This document shows positions 15,638 through 22,879 of a stretch of DNA of 22,879 bases, in pieces (position 1 is the stretch's first letter; each line of letters begins with the position of its first letter). Source of the DNA: Amoebophilaceae bacterium (GTDB lineage: Bacteria; Bacteroidota; Bacteroidia; Cytophagales; Amoebophilaceae); NCBI GenBank assembly GCA_023257955.1, contig JALRAY010000010.1:1-22879 (forward strand), written 5' to 3'. The position numbers were made by a program, and so were the translations under genes. The notes beneath the pieces are model-generated. The model did no database searches and had not been told where the DNA came from. It worked only from the letters and a program-made list of their open reading frames with translations.

Positions 15638-15673
15638 TGTTGCTACAATAAGCAACACCAGGTCATATGACCT
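15638..15673. repeat. Paired inverted repeats between the parC fragment and rpsO
   Basis: TGTTGCT (15638-15644) and AGCAACA (15651-15657) form a 7-bp stem with a 6-nt loop, followed at once by the perfect 14-bp palindrome AGGTCATATGACCT (15660-15673). No T-run follows. They could be an operator or the end of a lost mobile element; nothing here decides. Confidence 0.5.
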
Positions 15674-15785
15674 TATTTCAAGGATTATGATTGGTAGCTC
15701 TGCAATAGTAAGTTCCTTTTATGTATAGCATTAGCCGATTTTAGGTTTTTAAATACAGCATGCAACCTCGTCTTTTAAAGTTGTA

Positions 15786-15817
15786 ATTGGATATAGGAGC
15801 TTTTCGTACTATCTTTG
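15786..15817 (+). promoter_or_regulatory. Bacteroidota-type promoter for rpsO
   Basis: ATTG (15786-15789), a 20-nt spacer, then TATCTTTG (15810-15817), an exact TANNTTTG. Transcription from about 15824 leaves a leader of about 20 nt before ATG 15844. The promoter sits inside a longer in-frame extension and so supports the 15844 start. Confidence 0.65.
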
Positions 15818-15843
15818 TAGCCAATAAAAAAATACGAGTAAAT

Positions 15844-16119
15844 ATGGCATTAACAACAGCAAATAAAGCAACTATATTTTCAACATATAGTCTTAAACAA
15901 ACAAGGCAAGAAACAGGTTCTCCAGAATCTCAAATAGCCCTCTTCAGCCAAAGGATTAGTTACTTAACTGATCACTTAAAACAACATCCCAAAGATAAAG
16001 CTTCCCGATTAGGCCTTATGAAGCTAGTCGGCAAACGCAAAAGCCAGCTTAAATATCTACAGCACATCGCTATAGGCCGGTATAGAGACATCATTGCTAA
16101 ACTAGGTCTTAGAAAATAG
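15844..16119 (+). CDS. rpsO: 30S ribosomal protein S15
   Basis: Primary-binding 30S protein that contacts the 16S rRNA central domain and forms part of an intersubunit bridge. The 91-aa protein has the family's GSPESQIALFSQRISYLTDHL helix region and HPKDKASRLGLMKLVGKRKSQLKYL, and ends in a basic tail KLGLRK. The start at 15844 gives MALTTANKATIFSTY; an upstream in-frame TTG at 15787 adds 19 residues that cover the promoter and was rejected. It precedes pnp by 198 nt. The rpsO-pnp order is conserved in many bacteria. No terminator is seen between them, so read-through into pnp is likely. Confidence 0.96.
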   Translation: MALTTANKATIFSTYSLKQTRQETGSPESQIALFSQRISYLTDHLKQHPKDKASRLGLMKLVGKRKSQLKYLQHIAIGRYRDIIAKLGLRK

Positions 16120-16317
16120 CGCCTTCACGTCACTCTTTCCTTTTCTACATCCCTTACTGCATCATGGTGACGCTATGGTCAGTGTTGGTGGGGTTAGTAT
16201 AAGAAAGAGATACACCATCGTCTACCTCAGATGAGCATACATACCCCCATTCTCGTTTAGATACAACCGTTATTAACTGTATCTTAGTATTCAATTATAA
16301 ATAAATGTAAATTCCAT

Positions 16318-18468
16318 ATGTCAATAAAACCGATATCATCACAATCTATCAACTTACCTGGATCTCCAGAAATAGTGATAGAAACCGGTAAATTAGCCAA
16401 GCAAGCTGACGGCTCTGTTGTAGTAAGAATGGGTAACACCATGTTGCTAGCGACCGTTGTATGTAATGAAGAAATAGATGCTAGTGTAGATTTTTTACCG
16501 CTATACGTAGACTACCAAGAAAAATTCTCTGCTGCTGGTAAAATACCAGGCGGCTTCTTAAAGCGAGAAGGCAAGCTAGGAGACCATGAAGTATTAATCT
16601 CCCGACTCATAGATAGAGCCATTCGGCCTATGTTTCCCGATAACTACCGATACGCAACACAAATCAATGTCTTCCTTATCTCTGCTGATCCTGAGATTAT
16701 GCCAGAAGCCTTAGCAGGTCTAGCAGCTTCTGCTGCATTGATGGTATCGCCCATTCCTTTTGAAACCCCTATTTCTGAAGTGTGTGTAGCACGTATCAAT
16801 GGAGAATTCGTTATCAACCCTTCACAATCAGCGTTAGAACAAGCAGATATAGAACTAATCGTTGGGGGAACAGCAGAAAGTATCATGATGGTAGAAGGCG
16901 AAATGAATGAAGTACAGGAAAGGGATATGATTGCGGCTATACAGGCGGCGCATGAAGCTATTAAAATCCAATGCGAAAAACAGAAAGCTCTTTCCGAAGC
17001 TGTAGGCGTCACCAAGTTTACGCTAGAAGCTATCGATGAAACTATCGAACCAGCCATCAAAGAACAACTCTGGAGTGATCTCTATCAACAGATTTATGCC
17101 ATTGCACAGCAAGGTATCTTCCATAAAAAACAACGCAAAGAAGCTTTCAAGAAGCTCAAAACGGAATATTATGCCAATTTAAGTGAAGAACGCAAAGAAG
17201 CACTGAATAGCACGCAATATGCCCAATTGTTTTACGAAATGGAAAAACAAGCCATACGAGAACTCGCTTTGAAAGATGGAAAACGAATCGATGGTAGAAA
17301 ACTAGATGAAGTACGACCTATCGCTAGTGAAGTAGATTGCTTGCCTGCCGCACATGGCTCTGCTCTTTTCACGCGTGGTGAAACACAATCCCTCACAACT
17401 GTCACCCTCGGCTCTAAACTGGATGAACAACTCATAGACCGTGCCTTGACTAATGGCTATAGTCGTTTTATGCTACATTATAATTTCCCTAGCTTTTGCA
17501 CGGGAGAAGTAAAAGTCAATAGAGGGCCAGGAAGAAGAGAAATAGGTCACGGTAACCTAGCTATGCGTGCCCTAAAAAAAGTATTACCTCCAGATAAGGA
17601 TAATAACTATACCATCCGCATCGTATCTGATATCTTGGAGTCTAATGGTTCCTCCTCCATGGCAACCGTTTGCGCAGGCACTCTCGCCCTGATGGATGCA
17701 GGCGTCCCCATTAAAGCTGCCGTATCTGGTATCGCTATGGGCCTATTGCTAGATGAACAAACGGGTAAGTATGCTATCCTTTCTGATATCTTAAGCGATG
17801 AAGATGCGTTAGGAGATATGGACTTTAAAGTAACCGGTACTGAAAATGGGATTACGGCATGTCAGATGGATATAAAAATAAAAGGCATCACTGCTGAATT
17901 ATTACAAAAATCCTTGGAACAAGCCAAAGGAGGGAGAATGCATATATTGTCTGAAATGAATAAAACCCTCGCTCAGCCCAAAGAAACTTATAAAGCACAT
18001 GCTCCTCGGGTTAGTAGCATGACGATTCCTAAGAACATGATAGGCGCGGTGATTGGCCCAGGTGGCAAGGTTATACAGGAGATACAACGTAAAACAGGCG
18101 CTAGTGTAATGATTGAAGAAGTGGATGGCGCAGGCATTGTTAAATTCTTTGGATCTAATCAAGAAGGGGTAGAAATGGCAGAACAAGAAGTGCGTAGCCT
18201 CGTAGCAGAACCAACACCAGGCGAAGTCTATCACGGAACTGTCAAAAAGATTGTTGATTTTGGAGCTTTCGTAGAATTTATGCCAGGGAAAGAAGGCTTA
18301 TTGCACATCTCCGCAATCGCTTGGGAAAGAGTAGAAGACGTGGCAAGTGTCTTAGAAGTAGGGGGACAAATAGATGTTAAGCTTCTTTCAATTGACTCTA
18401 ATGGTAAATACAAACTCTCTCGCAAAGAACTTTTACCGAATCCCAAGAATCCAAACGAAGGAGCGTAG
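16318..18468 (+). CDS. pnp: Polyribonucleotide nucleotidyltransferase (PNPase)
   Basis: Phosphorolytic 3'-5' exoribonuclease, a trimer that degrades mRNA and can add tails. The 716-aa protein has all domains: RNase PH 1 (about 10-145), a helical linker (about 150-300), and RNase PH 2 with GEVKVNRGPGRREIGHG and ILESNGSSSMATV. The catalytic-site segment GDMDFKVTGTENG lies near residue 500. A KH domain with IGAVIGPGGKVIQEI (about 563-615) and an S1 domain with VKKIVDFGAFVEFMPGKEG (about 634-703) complete it. Active-site motifs look intact. ATG 16318 is the natural start. I found no separate TANNTTTG promoter in the 198 nt upstream, consistent with co-transcription with rpsO. Confidence 0.97.
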   Translation: MSIKPISSQSINLPGSPEIVIETGKLAKQADGSVVVRMGNTMLLATVVCNEEIDASVDFLPLYVDYQEKFSAAGKIPGGFLKREGKLGDHEVLISRLIDRAIRPMFPDNYRYATQINVFLISADPEIMPEALAGLAASAALMVSPIPFETPISEVCVARINGEFVINPSQSALEQADIELIVGGTAESIMMVEGEMNEVQERDMIAAIQAAHEAIKIQCEKQKALSEAVGVTKFTLEAIDETIEPAIKEQLWSDLYQQIYAIAQQGIFHKKQRKEAFKKLKTEYYANLSEERKEALNSTQYAQLFYEMEKQAIRELALKDGKRIDGRKLDEVRPIASEVDCLPAAHGSALFTRGETQSLTTVTLGSKLDEQLIDRALTNGYSRFMLHYNFPSFCTGEVKVNRGPGRREIGHGNLAMRALKKVLPPDKDNNYTIRIVSDILESNGSSSMATVCAGTLALMDAGVPIKAAVSGIAMGLLLDEQTGKYAILSDILSDEDALGDMDFKVTGTENGITACQMDIKIKGITAELLQKSLEQAKGGRMHILSEMNKTLAQPKETYKAHAPRVSSMTIPKNMIGAVIGPGGKVIQEIQRKTGASVMIEEVDGAGIVKFFGSNQEGVEMAEQEVRSLVAEPTPGEVYHGTVKKIVDFGAFVEFMPGKEGLLHISAIAWERVEDVASVLEVGGQIDVKLLSIDSNGKYKLSRKELLPNPKNPNEGA

Positions 18469-18497
18469 ATTTTTATGCGCTGCATACATTTGGGACT

Positions 18498-18516
18498 ATT
18501 ATGCATTTTGCATAAT
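18498..18516. repeat. AT-rich inverted repeat downstream of pnp
   Basis: ATTATGCA (18498-18505) and TGCATAAT (18509-18516) are perfect 8-bp arms around TTT. It resembles the TTATGCATAA palindromes at 122-131 and 2837-2846. No T-run follows, so termination would be weak at best. Confidence 0.45.
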
Positions 18517-18604
18517 GATTTAAATTGTGTGTAGTAACCACTTGAGCAGCTGCTACTATTCCATAACTATATATCCCAGTTAATAATACATCATCGCTTA
18601 ACCT

Positions 18605-19471
18605 ATGAGACAGCTTAAGATAAGCAAACAGATTACCAATCGAGAAAGTCAATCACTTGATAAATACTTGCAAGAAATAGGTCGCGTAGGCCTTTTAACA
18701 CCAGAAGAAGAGGTGGAACTGGCGAAACGGATTAAAAAAGGCGATCAACAAGCGCTAGAAAAACTCACCAAAGCCAACTTACGCTTTGTCGTTTCTGTAG
18801 CCAAACAATACCAAAATCAAGGTTTATCACTTAGCGATCTTATAGATGAAGGCAATCTAGGACTCATTAAATCAGCACAACGATTCGATGAATCTAGGGG
18901 ATTCAAATTTATTTCATACGCTGTCTGGTGGATTCGGCAATCTATTTTACAAGCACTGGCAGAACAGTCACGGATCGTTCGATTACCTCTCAATAGAGTA
19001 GGCACGCTTAATAAATTATCCAGAACCTTTTCACAACTGGAACAACAATACAAACGTGAACCAACGGCAGAAGAGCTTGCAGAAGTGTTAGAAGTGACCA
19101 CTAAAGAAGTCATGGACACCATGAAAATTTCTGGCCGGCATATCTCTATGGACGCTCCTTTTACACCCGGCGAAGATCAAAGCTTATTAGATGTGCTAGA
19201 AGATAAGGACGAAGGCAAACCAGATGATTCTTTAATCAATGAATCTCTTTGCAAAGACATTGAGAAGTCCTTATCCCTTTTAACAGATAGAGAAGCAGGC
19301 GTGATTAGCTATTATTTTGGTTTAGGTGGCAATCCTATACTGACGCTAGAAGAAATAGGGGAAAAATTTGACTTAACCCGAGAGAGGGTTCGCCAGATAA
19401 AAGAAAAATCCATTAAAAAGCTAAAATACTTAGCCCCCATTAACAAAATATTGCGAAACTATCTGGGATAG
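18605..19471 (+). CDS. rpoD: Primary sigma factor (RpoD/SigA), Bacteroidota short form
   Basis: Directs RNA polymerase to housekeeping promoters. The 288-aa protein lacks region 1.1, as is usual in Bacteroidota. It has region 1.2 (about 16-50), region 2 with LIDEGNLGLIKSAQRFDESRG and ISYAVWWIRQSI (about 55-125), region 3 (about 130-205), and region 4 with the -33 binding HTH TLEEIGEKFDLTRERVRQIKEK (about 248-268). All regions are intact. This is the factor expected to recognise the TTTG/TANNTTTG sites noted in this window. It follows pnp by 136 nt and is 30 nt upstream of trxB, so rpoD and trxB are probably co-transcribed. Confidence 0.96.
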   Translation: MRQLKISKQITNRESQSLDKYLQEIGRVGLLTPEEEVELAKRIKKGDQQALEKLTKANLRFVVSVAKQYQNQGLSLSDLIDEGNLGLIKSAQRFDESRGFKFISYAVWWIRQSILQALAEQSRIVRLPLNRVGTLNKLSRTFSQLEQQYKREPTAEELAEVLEVTTKEVMDTMKISGRHISMDAPFTPGEDQSLLDVLEDKDEGKPDDSLINESLCKDIEKSLSLLTDREAGVISYYFGLGGNPILTLEEIGEKFDLTRERVRQIKEKSIKKLKYLAPINKILRNYLG

Positions 19472-19501
19472 CATCATCTCCTTCACTCTTTGATCGCAGC
19501 C

Positions 19502-20452
19502 ATGACGGATCTAAACCATACTTCTATGAAATCTGTAGCCATCATTGGTTCTGGACCTGCAGGTTATACCGCAGCCATCTATGCTGCACGGGCAGGCCTA
19601 GATGTAACATTATATGAAGGCATGCAACCAGGGGGGCAATTAACTACCACTACCTCCGTAGAAAATTACCCAGGTTACCCCAATGGCGTATTAGGCCCTC
19701 AAATGATGGAAGACTTTCGCAACCAAGCCCAAAACATGGGGGCGGATATACAAAGTGCGACCATCACAGGTGTTAATTTTTCGGCTTCTCCCTTTCAACT
19801 TATGGTCAATAACACCACCCAAGTAACTGCCCAAATCGTCATCATCGCTACTGGCGCTTCTGCAAAATGGTTAGGCCATCCAGCAGAACAACGCTTGCAA
19901 GGTAAAGGCGTATCCGCATGCGCTACGTGTGATGGATTTTTCTTTCGAGAGCAGGAAGTAGTAGTTGTAGGTGGCGGAGATACTGCGGCCGAAGAGGCTT
20001 GTTACCTCGCTAACTTATGTAGTAAAATCCACCTCTTGGTACGGAGTGGGAAAATGCGCGCCTCACATGCTATGCAACAGCGGGTGTTACAACAAGAAAA
20101 AATAACTACCCACTTCCATACAGAAATCGAAGACATTCTTGGAGAGGATGCCGTAACGGGGGTGAAGGTCTTCAACAAACAGACCCAAACCTCACAAACC
20201 TTACCGGTAGAAGGCGTCTTTATAGCCATTGGACACCAGCCGAATACGTCATTATTTACCCCCTATTTAGATATAGATGCGCAAGGATACATTCAAACTG
20301 TACCAGGCAGCACACGCACCAACATCCCTGGAGTCTTCGCAGCAGGGGATGTACAAGATAGTGTCTATAGACAAGCCGTTACCGCAGCAGGTACTGGCTG
20401 TATGGCTGCTTTGGAAGCGGAACGCTTCTTATCCAATAGCTTACTTGCATAA
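19502..20452 (+). CDS. trxB: Thioredoxin-disulfide reductase
   Basis: NADPH-dependent flavoenzyme that reduces thioredoxin in the cytosol. The 316-aa protein has the FAD motif GSGPAGYTAA (about 16-25), the redox pair C140-A-T-C143 in SACATCDGFF, the NADPH-binding VVGGGDTAAEEA (about 156-167), and the C-terminal FAD motif FAAGDVQD (near 280). All catalytic elements are present. The start could be ATG 19502 or ATG 19526 (MKSVAIIGSG); a TTG at 19490 is less likely. I chose 19502 because it gives the usual lead before the FAD strand. The gene lies 30 nt after rpoD and converges with the minus-strand gene ending at 20548. Confidence 0.95.
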   Translation: MTDLNHTSMKSVAIIGSGPAGYTAAIYAARAGLDVTLYEGMQPGGQLTTTTSVENYPGYPNGVLGPQMMEDFRNQAQNMGADIQSATITGVNFSASPFQLMVNNTTQVTAQIVIIATGASAKWLGHPAEQRLQGKGVSACATCDGFFFREQEVVVVGGGDTAAEEACYLANLCSKIHLLVRSGKMRASHAMQQRVLQQEKITTHFHTEIEDILGEDAVTGVKVFNKQTQTSQTLPVEGVFIAIGHQPNTSLFTPYLDIDAQGYIQTVPGSTRTNIPGVFAAGDVQDSVYRQAVTAAGTGCMAALEAERFLSNSLLA

Positions 20453-20547
20453 TGCTCAACTAGCTGCCTTGGCAAGCAAACATATCCCTCCTAACCTCAC
20501 ATTGCCAACGCTTCCCTTCCTTATCACATTACCAGCCGCCGAAGCCA

Positions 20548-20958
20548 CTAATTATATGTGGATTGCTTATTTACCAGATACGGTATAGACATCACCTTCG
20601 CGACGCCTTCACCTGGATCTAATACAAGTAACGATGCATACGCATCCGGATCCTTATAAGTTGCTTGGAAGTCTGCTACCTTTTCTGCTGCTATTAACTT
20701 GGCTGCTACCAAAACATCTAGGTAAGTGGCGTAGTAATAAGCTTGGTTTTTCAACTCCCCTGCAGCTATAAGTAAGGAACCTAAAGCTATAGGCACAGGT
20801 GCGAAGGAAAGCACGAACATAGGAAAGGCATAGCCTCCCTTTGTGCGAATGACTTGGGAAGATTGTTGGAGCTTCTCCGCCACTTTGCTGAAGTCAGCCA
20901 TAATCTTTTCTAGATACTTTTCTTCTGGTAGCTGTGTGGGGTTGGATGAATCATGCAT
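20548..20958 (-). CDS. Small protein with a hydrophobic segment, function unknown
   Basis: The 136-aa product has a charged N-terminal third (LPEEKYLEKIMADFSKVAEKL), then a hydrophobic stretch at about residues 45-66 (AFPMFVLSFAPVPIALGSLL) that could be a transmembrane helix or hairpin. An Ala/Tyr-rich helical part and the tail DPGEGVAKVMSIPYLVNK follow. There is no signal peptide and no cysteine. I do not recognise it. It lies 37 nt downstream of the large coiled-coil gene on the same strand, so the two are likely co-transcribed. The gene is supported by an uninterrupted frame and a protein-like composition rather than by homology. Confidence 0.6.
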   Translation of the reverse strand: MHDSSNPTQLPEEKYLEKIMADFSKVAEKLQQSSQVIRTKGGYAFPMFVLSFAPVPIALGSLLIAAGELKNQAYYYATYLDVLVAAKLIAAEKVADFQATYKDPDAYASLLVLDPGEGVAKVMSIPYLVNKQSTYN

Positions 20959-20995
20959 GATGGATAGTGATGATGGAAGAATAGCAGCATGTTAT

Positions 20996-22879
20996 TTAGA
21001 CGGCTATCAAAGAATCAATCAAATTTTGTGCCTTCTGTTGTATTTGCTTAAGATCTGTTATCAAATGAGCTTCCAAAAATTTTGTTACACATTCCATGAT
21101 TTGATTGAAAAGCTTTTGTTTGGGAGCTGCTAAAGGACCTTTATCTACATACTCGCATTCTTGGGAATCATATTTTTTATCTAGATACTTATATTCCAAC
21201 GCATCGTATAATATAAAGGTTACATCCTCTACTGCTTTGACTGCATCTTTTGCATCTACTGCTTTGGCTAATGCGTCTTTGTTAAACTTCTTGATTGATA
21301 TATCGGCTTTACTCTTCGCTTCCGCTGCTTTTGCGTTTGCTTTTTCTACCAACTTATTAATCAAGTCTTTTTCCTCATTAGATACATTTTTGAATTTCTT
21401 TTTCTTATTATGGGTACCAGTAAATACATCTTCAGCTATTCCTGCTACGTTTGAAGCTGCTTGTGCTGAATTTTTTATAGCATCTTGTGCTTTTTTTATA
21501 GATTCCAAGGTGTTTTGTTCACTGGCAGGGGATTTTTTTTCTTGTTCTTGTAATGCATTTTCCGCTGCTTTTAGAGCTTGTGCTGCTTCGTATAGTGCCT
21601 GTTTTGCTTCTTGACTTGCTTGTTCTGCTTCGTGTGTTTCTTCTGGCATATATTTCTCTTCAGAACCTTCTGGTGCTTTTTCTCTAATTTTTTTTGCTTT
21701 ATATCTTGCTGTTTTAATAGCTGTTTGTGTTCTTTCGAAGGCGTTTTTTGCCTTTTCTGCTGCTACTTGGGCTTTGGTTGCTGTTGGTTCAGCTGCTGTA
21801 CAAAGAATAGCTATATTCTGAGCTTGTTGTGCTGCTTGTTCTGCTTGTTTGGCTGCATTCTCAGCTTCTTTTTGGGCCTTTTGGTTTTGTGCATATGCTT
21901 TTTTTAGAGAAGCATTTAATTTTGCCTCTTCTTGCGGTTGGTATTTTGGGGTTTTGGGATTATTCTCTTTTGCTCTTTGTGACTTTGCTTCTCTTTCGTA
22001 TTTTTGGTTAAGATACTTTGTTTCTATAGGTAGATACAACTTCTTGTTATCTATGAGTTTTTGCCTAAATACAGCATTGTTTTTATCGTTTAGATACGCT
22101 GCACGAATTTTCTCAAAATATGGTCTGAGTTTATTATATTTATTCTCCAGATCGCGAAATGCTTGTTCTTCTGGATCTAGGTTGTCTTTATCTCCGTCGG
22201 GCTTTTTACTATTATTCCCATTGTTAGTATAACCATTACCGCCACCATAACCACTACCGCCACCATAACCACTACCGCCGCCGTAACCACTACCGCCACC
22301 AGCAGTACTGCCACTATCGCTACCAGCACCACCATACGAATCTCCATAACTATTATGCCTCAACTTCCCACTCACATGTACGAACTCATCAATGCTTTTG
22401 CCATCTACTTCCAGCTCTAGGGTAAGGCTACAAGGGAGGGTGTCATCTTCAGGGATGGCTACTATGTTTGTTCTTACAGAAGAGTCTGTATAACCTGAGC
22501 TGAATTCATATATTGCTAGTAGTCGCGATAATTTTATAGCGTTATTATTTATAGGATCATAGCTTTTAGGGGTAAGATTCGTAAAATTCTTCGTAACATT
22601 CGTTTTTTCAACAGCAGAAACATACATCACCTGGGACACATTTTGTTGATTCTTGACTTTCAGGGTTACTGATTCTAAATCGTCTTGCGTCAATTCCTTT
22701 TTCTTATTCTTTTTATTATCATCTGAATTTGAACTGATTCTAATTGTGAAGTACCAACCTTGTTTGTAATTAATCGCTTTAATCTGATCGCGTTCTGCCG
22801 TTATATACCGTGAACCATATTCTGAGGTTAAGGAAATATTGGTTTCTTTATCATCAATATCCCAAAAGGAATTACAATT
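20996..22879 (-). CDS. Large Ala-rich coiled-coil protein with Gly-rich linker, 5' end outside the window
   Basis: The frame is open from the stop at 20996 to the window edge (627 residues visible), so the gene is partial. A TTG at 22693 could be mistaken for a start, but 62 codons upstream remain open and protein-like (ISLTSEYGSRYITAERDQIK, GWYFTIRISSNSDD). Residues 1-190 look beta-rich. Residues 194-217 are four GGGSGY-type hexapeptides within a wider Gly/Ser/Tyr linker. From about 220 on the protein is charged, then a long Ala/Glu/Lys/Gln-rich coiled coil (AENAAKQAEQAAQQAQ) to about 560, ending in a mixed helical tail. The style resembles the split coiled-coil protein at 13143-15162. A secreted or surface role is inference; the export signal, if any, is outside the window. 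Confidence 0.8.
   Translation of the reverse strand, partial: NCNSFWDIDDKETNISLTSEYGSRYITAERDQIKAINYKQGWYFTIRISSNSDDNKKNKKKELTQDDLESVTLKVKNQQNVSQVMYVSAVEKTNVTKNFTNLTPKSYDPINNNAIKLSRLLAIYEFSSGYTDSSVRTNIVAIPEDDTLPCSLTLELEVDGKSIDEFVHVSGKLRHNSYGDSYGGAGSDSGSTAGGGSGYGGGSGYGGGSGYGGGNGYTNNGNNSKKPDGDKDNLDPEEQAFRDLENKYNKLRPYFEKIRAAYLNDKNNAVFRQKLIDNKKLYLPIETKYLNQKYEREAKSQRAKENNPKTPKYQPQEEAKLNASLKKAYAQNQKAQKEAENAAKQAEQAAQQAQNIAILCTAAEPTATKAQVAAEKAKNAFERTQTAIKTARYKAKKIREKAPEGSEEKYMPEETHEAEQASQEAKQALYEAAQALKAAENALQEQEKKSPASEQNTLESIKKAQDAIKNSAQAASNVAGIAEDVFTGTHNKKKKFKNVSNEEKDLINKLVEKANAKAAEAKSKADISIKKFNKDALAKAVDAKDAVKAVEDVTFILYDALEYKYLDKKYDSQECEYVDKGPLAAPKQKLFNQIMECVTKFLEAHLITDLKQIQQKAQNLIDSLIAV
22229..22300 (-). 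repeat. Four tandem 18-nt units coding GGGSGY
   Basis: Units start at 22229, 22247, 22265 and 22283 on the plus strand; each resembles ATAACCACTACCGCCACC, with one to two substitutions in the outer units. Read on the minus strand they encode GGGSGY, or GGGNGY in the last unit. Unit gain or loss would keep the frame. Confidence 0.9.

Noticed and set aside
16120..16317. Separate pnp promoter or RNA gene in the rpsO-pnp spacer
   Set aside because: No TANNTTTG site, cloverleaf or clear hairpin with T-run was found.
20277..20588. 103-codon plus-strand frame overlapping the trxB end
   Set aside because: It is out of frame with trxB over most of its length and has no protein-like features of its own.
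21105..22232. Long plus-strand reading frames rich in Phe, Cys and Ser opposite the coiled-coil gene
   Set aside because: They are the antisense of Ala/Lys/Glu codon runs; the minus-strand frame is continuous for over 600 codons.
22631..22693. TTG at 22693 as the start of the large minus-strand gene
   Set aside because: Sixty-two upstream codons to the window edge are open and have normal protein-like composition, so the start is outside the window.

Overview
The window looks like a chromosome segment of a Bacteroidota bacterium with a reduced, decaying genome. It is most like the intracellular Amoebophilaceae (Cardinium/Amoebophilus type), but that genus-level placement is inference. Bacteroidota membership is supported by the short primary sigma factor without region 1.1, by several promoter-like TTTG-N19/20-TANNTTTG sites, by a Bacteroidota-type topoisomerase IV subunit B, and by the general lack of Shine-Dalgarno sequences before starts. 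A reduced, symbiont-like genome is suggested by intergenic dispersed repeats, a parC gene fragment, a frameshifted surface-protein gene and a partly duplicated regulator gene.

Layout. Positions 1-2500: a repeat array, a Bacteroidota promoter, a small lipoprotein, a terminator, then divergently placed trmD (minus) and tpiA (plus). Positions 2500-3116: a gene-free, repeat-rich block. Positions 3117-8000: hflX, parE and glyS, all plus strand, then a minus-strand tRNA-Arg(CCT). Positions 8074-8592: gene-free, with a second copy of a dispersed hairpin element. Positions 8593-11343: hisS and a predicted outer-membrane beta-barrel protein ending in a strong terminator. Positions 11341-13075: a promoter, two overlapping HTH genes that arose by partial tandem duplication, and xerD. 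Positions 13143-15226: a long exported coiled-coil protein split by a one-base frameshift inside a 51-nt repeat. Positions 15333-15587: a parC fragment with a nonsense codon. Positions 15787-20452: rpsO, pnp, rpoD (sigA) and trxB. Positions 20548-22879, minus strand: a small hydrophobic protein and a large Ala-rich coiled-coil protein with a Gly-rich linker, whose 5' end lies beyond the window.

Most genes are housekeeping: tRNA charging (glyS, hisS), tRNA modification (trmD), ribosome (rpsO, hflX), RNA decay (pnp), transcription (rpoD), DNA topology and chromosome resolution (parE, xerD), glycolysis (tpiA) and redox (trxB). The accessory part consists of cell-envelope or secreted proteins of unknown function: the lipoprotein, the beta-barrel and two long coiled-coil proteins. 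I see no convincing new multi-gene defence or mobile system. The most informative oddities are the split coiled-coil gene, the out-of-phase HTH duplication, the parC remnant, and two families of dispersed intergenic repeats.
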